64,000 bases of DNA, from contig NC_092563.1 in the NCBI RefSeq assembly GCF_037975245.1, positions 21,854,960-21,918,959 on the forward strand, written 5' to 3'. The position numbers were made by a program, and so were the translations under genes. The stretch's first letter is position 1; each line of letters opens with the position of its first letter. This DNA is from Apostichopus japonicus. Taxonomy: Eukaryota; Echinodermata; Holothuroidea; Aspidochirotida; Stichopodidae. The notes beneath the pieces were generated by a model, which saw only the letters and a list, made by a program, of their open reading frames with translations, made no database searches and was not told the DNA's origin. This document shows positions 55,826 through 64,000 of this stretch, piece after piece.

Positions 55826-57107
55826 ATAAAATATAAATGTAAACCGTGTTCAGACACAAGATGAAAACATGGACAAGAAGGGGAACTAATTCCAAATTGC
55901 GCCATGTACTCTGTATGGGGGCCATCATATTGTGGGCTGAGAACTATGCTTCACACCAAGACCTCAAGTTTTTTTCATCTCTCAAGACAAGTTATAATGT
56001 GGCAAGTTGCATTGTCTCGAGAAGTACGGTATTGCATGATACTACATGACAAGTGACGTACACGTAGAAAGCTGTGACGTAACCATCGAATGGGCGTAAC
56101 CAAGCATGGATCTCACTGTACTTGCGCAACTGGGGTATTATTGTTACGGCGGCTTCTTCGAACGATTGTACCGTGATCACACAACAGCGTAAAACAGTGT
56201 GCCTTATTGGTAAAAATCACCCGATTTCTGTTGTAAGTAACCAAAATACTCATGCCGTATCATCTGAACTACAATAGCTAACTTAAAAGTGGCATAGACC
56301 TAAAGTCGAAGATAATAGTACTGCCTGGCCTAGTACTACTGAGTACTCTAGTAGCCTACTAATACTTTTACTATAGGCCTAGGCCTAGTTAATATAGTAA
56401 TTGGCTTCATAATTGACGAACCTTCAAATATTACTAGCAAAGATACAGCAGGCCACCTAAACTTTTTGCAGTCAAGCAGAATTACATATTTTATGAGTTT
56501 GAATCCACTTCAGCCATTTGCTGACCAAATTGTTGTATTTGTTAAGCTTTTATCACCCTCCCCCCCAGTTTTGCAAGTTTTTTGGACATTTGGAAATCTT
56601 ACTCCCTAAAAATAACCAAAATTACCTCAATATAATACCACTTCTCTCTGGGACCTGACCTGTCTGAGGTTATAGGTTCAGAGCATAACAAACAACATCC
56701 AAAGTCAATGGATGTATACTGAGGCCTACGCTACAGTTAGTTAATCGACGAATGTGTCAATTTAGGGGTATGGAAGACCTTGACACAGCAGACAGTTTGT
56801 GGCCAAATTCTGCTCAATTGTACGGTGCATAAGCACAGAACCTTAACTATTTTGAGATCATAACATTTCTGAGGAACTACACATGAAAAACACATACAGT
56901 TGAGTGATTTGGAGTTTCCTTGATAGATATCGTTGATCAAATCCTTAAGTGCGTCAATTATGAGCCCACCATGCTACTACTGCTAGATTGTACCAAAGAT
57001 ATGATACAGCTGGCAACCTTAACCTTTTGCAGCAAAGCAGTTACATATTTCATGAGGTTGAAATGTTGAATCCATTTCAGGGGCCTATGCCACATGACGA
57101 ATAAATT

Positions 57108-57520
57108 GTGTTTTCTCTAAAGCTTTTCCCACCTCCCCCCCCCCCACTAATTTTGGCATTAATTCTAAAAGATATGATTGATTCGGTCTTTACTCCAGTT
57201 ATTTCTGTTGAACTGATAGCAGTTCTAGATAGTACCATAGCTGATCACTTCTTACTTTTTAAGGAGTTATTCCCAGAGGATAGGTTAAAGCCAAAGCAAC
57301 ACTACCTTTTGCATTATGCTGACCAAATACTAAAATATGGCCCATTAAAAGCAATCTGGTATATGCGGTTTGAAGCAAAGCACCAAGAGCTGAAATCGTA
57401 TGCCACTATTTCCAAGAATTTTAAAAATATTTGCTAAACAGTTGCAAGCAGAGTTCAAATGAAGCAGACATGTTATCTGTTTGCTGAAATTTCTTAAAGC
57501 CAGAACTTGAAATCAAAGTA
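57108..57520 (+). pseudogene. Decayed transposon-associated protein fragment
   Basis: The frame beginning near 57155 encodes FKELFPEDRLKPKQHYLLHY, then KYGPLKAIWYMRFEAKHQ and KNFKNI. This matches the C-terminal region of a large group of animal transposon-like proteins with LRPKHH-LLHY, FGPL and RFEAKH motifs. A TAA stop at about 57434 interrupts the frame, but similarity-like sequence continues in the same frame (TVASRVQMKQT) for some 20 residues. Further remnants may extend to 58100. I cannot name the transposon class. The first codons of the open frame (a proline run) are low-complexity and not part of the match. Confidence 0.6.
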
Positions 57521-60500
57521 GCCTCCAAAAATTAAGAATTTACTTTCTGCTGGTATTTCATGAGGTGTCATTTGCCAAGGTATATTTCAAAATTTGGTGT
57601 TTATTTTGTTTCCCAAAATAGGTGTTGGAGCTAAAACTATCACCACTATAAGTGTTATCAACATTACCCACCACCATGAAAATTCTTCTTGAGTATGGTC
57701 ATTCTAGGGAAGTAATTGAACTAGAAAATGAAGATACACTGTTCACTGAGTCATTATACAATACTCTCTGCATAATGATGAGTGTTCCATTTTCAGCAAA
57801 AGAAACATTTTCCAGTACTTTGATGAGGATTTTAAGTCATGGTTTGATTTTTTTTTTGTAATTGAGGAAATCCAAAACGTTACAAAGACAGAGACCACAT
57901 TTCTCTATTTTGTGGGCCTACCTATTGCTATGTTCATTGCGTGTACTTATGACATATTTTACCCTTCTTAAAATCATGAATCGTGTATCAAACGTAAATC
58001 TATGCATGATGCAAACTATCATATTGTGTTCTTCACCATTGTTATTATTCCAGGAATATAAGAAGCTCTGAGGTAGAGAGAACAGAGGAACAGAATAAAG
58101 CAGGATTACAGTTGCTACCATTGCTGCTACGGGAAAATGAAGAAGAATTCGTTTCCTACACAAATGTAAGATCAAAGTTGGAAAAGAATATTTGTGATCT
58201 TGGCATGTTTGGTATCACCTGTTTCATGTTCTGAGAAAAATAGCATATCTTATGCAGGTGTATATTCAGGGTGTGATTAACCATCCGAAGCCCCTTCCAC
58301 CTTCACATTCTGATGCAAATGCTTAAAATTTCATGATCCTGATTATGATTATGAGTCAGTATCCAGGAAATTGCATATAAAATGGGCTTCTTTACTTTCA
58401 AAATTCTGGCAGAAGACTCACAAGACATAGACAACAGGCAAGTCTTCGGTGCTCTTTTGACCACCCACCACTTTGTACAGAACCTGCCTCTGACGTGAGT
58501 CATGTCAAGTGTCATGTCATGCTTGTAGTTATAGGCAAAATCAAGTATGATGCATTAATGGATGCAGAATTGAATTTACAGGTTCATTGTAGGGCAGGTT
58601 TAGTCTTATTGCATTTAACAGTTTTCAACATGAAATCTTTGAAGTATCTCAAACCTAAGCATTTAGGCTTTATGCCAGTGTCAACTTGGTGCATGTAATG
58701 ATATGTATAGGGTAGATGTACAGTGTTCTTTGTCAGCGGGGCTGTAAAAATATACCATATTATACCAAAGTGTATATAACTTGAACACATGTATTGTAGT
58801 AGATGTCATTTGAGGTAACAATCGATCTTGTAGTGATGTTCGCTCAATATAACTCACTTAAGTGATCATCTTTATTTAATTATAGTAATATTTATGAGAT
58901 TTATGTTTTGCAACTGTAGCCAATGTGTTGCTCCTGTTGTTATCAAAGATTACAATATACTTATTGCATCCATTGTAGTCAACTCCTCAAGGTCTTAAAG
59001 CGTTTGTGTGTAAAACATAACCTTTCTTGCGTATTCTTTATATATAGTCTTCCAGCATGACAACAGGAACTACATCCCATTTTATGATTAAAGTTTAATT
59101 GCGTGTATATATCCTTACTATGGGTAAATCGTACCATAGAAGCACATATGAGTCATATAGGGATGCGCACATATGGGGTATGGGAAGGATAATTGTCCAC
59201 CCATGGACCAAGCGTAATGTACTGCAAAGAGAAAGACATGTCTTATCCTGTCATTATAAACCTGTTGCATTATGACATTTCGTATGTATGTTTGTTTTTA
59301 TTCATTTCAGACTTCAAAACGTATTTCAAAAGATTGCAGAGTCAGTGTCAACCCCAACAGTTATAATCAGTGAAAGTACATGTGCCATTGCTGCTGAGTC
59401 CCAAGTGGTCAAGGAAGGTGATTCTGTGGACAGTCTATGTTTTATTGTGTCAATATGGAATACCCGAGATCACGTAACTGTACATTGACATATGTACAAA
59501 AGGAGATTTTTGAAATCACTGACAACAGAAAAGTACCGGCTAAGTTGGTAACCTTTGTAACAAAAGTCGCTAGCCAGTTGATGATTAACCCCAAGCAGTC
59601 TCACGTGAACATGCAACATTAAGCGAATCCAGCACAGCTACTGTACGATAGCAGGAAGGAGAATTAGCATGTAAAAGCAACTATACAAAAGCTTGGAAGC
59701 ACAATCTAACTGCATGTTTTTCTTCAAAGATTTTTTTTTTTAAGTTTTGGAATTCTTTGCTAGGCCTGGTGTAGACTCACCATTGTTCATTAGGTTGGGA
59801 GTGACTGATAAAAAAGTTATGCATTGAAAAATGAAATTTTAAAACATTTTTTGAGGGGGTGAGAGGGTAGCAAATTTGTATTTTGTTGAAATATATTCCT
59901 CCAGGGGAAAGCCCTTTAATTGCAAAGTTATCATAAATGAACTGTGAGAAAAGAAAAACTGTGGTCATCCATCAAGTGCCCCCAGCTATTTCAAAATAAT
60001 ATATGAGAGAGATGTGTAATACTATGGGCATAAGTTAATTAAAAAAGTTGATGAAACAACAAGAATTTACTGCACTTGGTTTAATAAACCTTTTAGGTAG
60101 GGTGACATGATCAACATCTGACAATATCTGGGGCAGGGGTTTCACTCTTGGATCACTAGGAAAATCGTTGTTAGTAGACTGACGGTACACATGGGATGCT
60201 ATGTGGTGTTGCGATTAATTATTTCAAATAATGGTGACATATAATATTTGTATATATTTAAATTGTAATTGATTGCTTGTTATTGATTCATGTGACACTT
60301 TGTTGTATACACCCATTTTGTCTATGGGGAGAAGGTGTACGCTTGGTTAAATTAGGAAAATTGTTGCGAGTAGACAGGTGGTATTTGAAAGGTGTTCGGT
60401 GGTATTGTCATTTTTTCAGCTTTTCATTTTGTTTATTAATTAAATAATGCTTAACATATAATCTTTGTGAATGTTTTAATTGTAATTGATTGTTTGTTCT

Positions 60501-63500
60501 TGCCTCATATGATAGTGTTTGTTTACATGTAGCCTTGGGTAAATAAGAAAAAAATTGTTGGTTAGGCAAAACGTGCTAAAGTAGGTGTTTAGATGTGAGA
60601 TTTGGTTGTAATAAGGTGACCTGAGATGAATCAATGTTATATATCGAGAAGCTCTTTTGAATTCTTGATTGTATGGTCACCGCATCCTACACCACATTTT
60701 AAGAGATATTTCATGCTGTATTTTTATTTTAAATAATACTACACATAAATGTTTGTATATTATTAAATTGAAATTGATTTATCTCTTCTTATCTTTATAA
60801 TTTGTAGTTGATTTTTTTTAACTTGTTTGAATTCGTTTTTTTTTCTTTATGGGTGAGGGGTGTAGTGCTAACAGTCCCTTCATTCTGACATTGCCAAGGT
60901 ATGAAAAGATGTCATTAGAATGATTTTACTCAGTCATGTATATGAGATGAGTGTTAAAGCTAAAGGTGGTCGGAGTTAAACAAGGACAAAAGTATCGGAG
61001 ACCAAGTTTGTCACTCTCTAAGTTTCACTTGTAAAAGCAGCCAACCCTTCACCAAATATAGGTGCTTGTTTCATGTGTTTGTTATCTTTAGTGATACATA
61101 TACAATACTTAGCTGTACATTTTTAAATTTGCATTGATTATCTTTGCATGGTAATATTTGTTGAGTTTTAATAAATATTTGTACTTTAAAATCAAGTTTG
61201 TATCATTTTCAGTCTCACAGCTCTTACTATTCTTTGTTATTATTCTGTACATCAATCTCAATAGGCAGAGAATTCCATCATACATAATTTCCACGCAAAT
61301 GTATGTACTGTGTAAATAGTATTCTGAACAGATAATTGAAAGATGATCTCTAAATTCTAAAATTAGGAAGACTTAAACTGAATCCATTGAAGATAACTGC
61401 AAAAGTGGTAATATTTCAGGAAACACTTGCGTTTTTAATGAGAAAACACCGTTTACGGTTGCAGCAACTCAATAATGATGAAACAAGCAAAACAGGATGG
61501 ACGTTTAACCAAGATACGGTTAACATCTCATGGATTAATCTGAGGGAACCCGACTTTTGGTTGCAGCAACTTTAAACCATTTTCAAGTAAACGTTTACGT
61601 TTTTTCTTTACAGTGTACCGGATTAGATGTAATTTGTTCGTTTTTGGAGACACCCTACTTGGTCCCTGCCCCACCCCCCACCCCCAATGTTTTTTTCCCC
61701 TCACGTCCTAATGCAAAAATAAACTCTGTGTCGAGAATTACCAGATAAGATACACATTGCCCGTATTTGTGACAAAGAGTTTTTGACTTAAAAAACTTGC
61801 AGTTTTGGCTAAAAATATACTCGCCCAAATGACGTCACAGGGATTAATCGGTTCCCAGGAGCCCGAAACCGCAGGTCCATATCTGCTTCAGTTTAGTAGG
61901 TATGGGTCCCAAAGACCCCTGTAAACATACGTGTTCTAAATTCTATATAAGTGCAAATTCTGGAAACCCCCTCTTCTTGACCCTTCCTCCTGTCCCCTCT
62001 GAAAGACCCATCGACTGCCCAATTTCAGGTGGAGTAGAAGAGACGCATGTCGATATTTACCAATTACGTGTCATTATCTGGTCAGGAAAGGTTTTTTGTC
62101 TATATCATTTCTATTCACCCCCAAAAAGGTGTTTTTGTATTGAAAACTGAAAAAGTACCTCTTTTGGAACCCCCTCCTATCCACTGAGGGTATCTAATGG
62201 AGTTGCATTTTTCATATGTGGTAGACAAGAGCTTCACAGTTGGTTGTAGACACCTCATACAGTTACATTAATTCTCGGGAAGGGGGTATAGTCTATACAT
62301 TTCCGAGGCACCCCCTACCGGTAATACTGTTATCATATATGGTTAAAAGCCGACTATTAAACTTTGGAGCGTTACCATGGATACTGGGGTGGTTCGATTA
62401 CGCAGTTCTTTTCAGAGCACCACCGCTATGGTGTCTGTCTTCTATTATCGGGTGTCCCGTTCCCATCGGGTCCCCCTGTCGATGAAGCGTGACATCAAAG
62501 TGACCGCCTTTTTCACATCTTTTTACTCATACCTCAGTAATGGATTCAGCATATCCGAATCTATTAGGAACAATATTTTCATTGAGTTTGCGCGAGGTCG
62601 AATTTATGACGTCATCTGGCGGGGCGCTATTTTCAGCTGGATAAAATAATTTAGCCAAGTTGCTTTAAATTAAAGATTTAGTTAGAACTGATAATGAAAG
62701 ATTATGTAAAGGTTGCATGAGCTGCTTCCGGTCTTTGGTTTAATAAAAAAAAAAATAGTATTTTTTTTATGAATTTATAAGTTATGCCGCCATTTCGTCA
62801 AATGTAAAGGAACAAAATTAAAACTCAGAGAGTCGATTGACAATGTCCAGAAGTAATTTTACTGCTATTTATGAGGTGATTGATGATTTAATTTTGTAGA
62901 AATTAATAATAACGCTTATGATGATTTCACTACCGGCCAGAAAAAATTGGCAAAAAAACCGGCACATATTTTGTACATCATAACGTGATAGGTCTTCAGT
63001 GTTTGTTACAGGGTTGTAACACATTCCTCCGCTCTAAAAAACGCACCCCTAGAACAATTTTTTACAACGCCCTCATTCCCAGAGTAAACGACTTGAAACA
63101 AGTTTAAAGGTATCACGTAATAGCACGGATCAAGTTACATCACGACACCAATTTGTATCACGAAAATTATTTCGTGTACACACAGGAGTCGAATATGCTA
63201 ACCCTTGGCTTATCCTAGCTAACCCTAGGTTTAACTTTGAGTGGCCGCCATCTTGATTTGGTATGACCTTATGTCAAAATGAAACTTTTTGACCGTTTTT
63301 GGAGGTCCGAATTATTATCTCCTATAAAAATTATGAATTTTTTGGGGGACTTTCATTTTTTACCTCTGATTGACCTTTGAACCGATGACCTCATTGCCGA
63401 ATTTTTTTACGTGAATGTTTCTTTTGACGTCACACGTCATCGTTGCAAGTTTCGTGAAAATCGGTCACTCTTACGCGTTTTAACATATCTTTGAAAAAAC

Positions 63501-64000
63501 GACACCCAATATAACTCCTGAACCGGAAGTGATATTTACTTCCACTTTGGATATGTTAATGCCCTATTGACCCTCGGTATCCAAAAAAAATTGGAGGTCA
63601 AAGGTCACAGGTTACGATTTTCGACCTTAACTCTAGGGTAGTCAACTAAAAAAAATAGATTTACAGGTAGTATAGTAGTTCACATCCAGTTTTTTACTTT
63701 TTAAAAAGTCATGTGACCGGAAGTAACTGAAACTGTTGTGGGAGTGTACAATAACATCAGACCCACCCCAGACAATATTTTGGACCTCCCGACCCCCCAA
63801 TTTTTGAGATTGCCATTCAAGGGCGGCGGAAGCACTTTTAATCTGGGGGGGGGGCACCAACGTCGAAGGGCACTTTGCAGAAATTCGATTGGACTGATGT
63901 AGCCTGATATTAAGTACCCTTTATAACTCTTATTGTATTATCTTATTTGCGTATACACATCACTCCATCAGCGCCCCCCCCCCCCCCCCTCAAGGGAACA
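57521..64000. other. Interval without a supported gene
   Basis: AT-rich, with scattered short frames of fewer than about 90 codons, none recognisable. The end (about 62.9-63.9 kb) has the phrase pattern of old interspersed repeats (GTTTCGTGAAAATCGGTC, GGAGGTCAAAGGTCACAGG) and G/C-run ends at 63820-63855 and 63972-63990. Confidence 0.55.

Overview
The window looks like metazoan nuclear DNA: it is intron-rich, AT-rich outside transposons, and full of short non-autonomous elements. The main gene combines WSC, SUEL-type lectin, REJ, GPS, PLAT and polycystin channel parts, and SUEL and REJ domains were first described in sea urchins. An echinoderm is therefore the likeliest source, though species cannot be fixed from the sequence alone.

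Region 1 (about 0.6-38.3 kb, minus strand) holds most of one large polycystin-1-like (PKD1L2/suREJ-like) gene. I assembled 36 coding exons by hand from splice sites and codon phase. Every junction is phase-compatible, the exons sum to 8,201 nt (about 2,733 residues plus stop), and no frame break is seen. Order from the N-terminal side: WSC, SUEL lectin, ten 39-51 nt mini-exons encoding a Thr/Gln-rich linker, PKD-type repeats, REJ region, GPS, first membrane helix, PLAT, five linker/membrane helices, polycystin extracellular domain and six-helix channel. The signal-peptide exon upstream of 38,290 was not found. The introns carry TTAA-flanked MITEs, a hAT MITE, tRNA-derived SINE units, TA microsatellites and a 4.8 kb unit bounded by inverted repeats.

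Region 2 (about 38.3-49.6 kb) has no convincing host gene. It is a transposon cluster: a 1.26 kb TTAA-flanked element with an internal tandem duplication, two full copies of a hAT-like element with perfect 8-bp target duplications, a longer nested hAT-like element, an ACTCC-rich inverted-repeat element, and many G/C-run repeat ends.

Region 3 (49.6-52.35 kb, minus strand) is TMEM208 (SND2 of the SND/ER-targeting pathway): three coding exons giving 169 residues, with the start ATG predicted in a separate unlocated exon.

Region 4 (52.35-64 kb) contains a 42-bp minisatellite, an inverted-repeat MITE, a third hAT-like copy, a decayed transposon protein fragment near 57.1-57.5 kb, and repeat-rich DNA with no gene I can support.

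The two genes are functionally separate: a large cleavable receptor/channel protein of the plasma membrane, and a small ER membrane protein. I found no operon-like system, CRISPR or bacterial feature. The most notable structures are the mini-exon array and the transposon families whose ends can be defined to the base.
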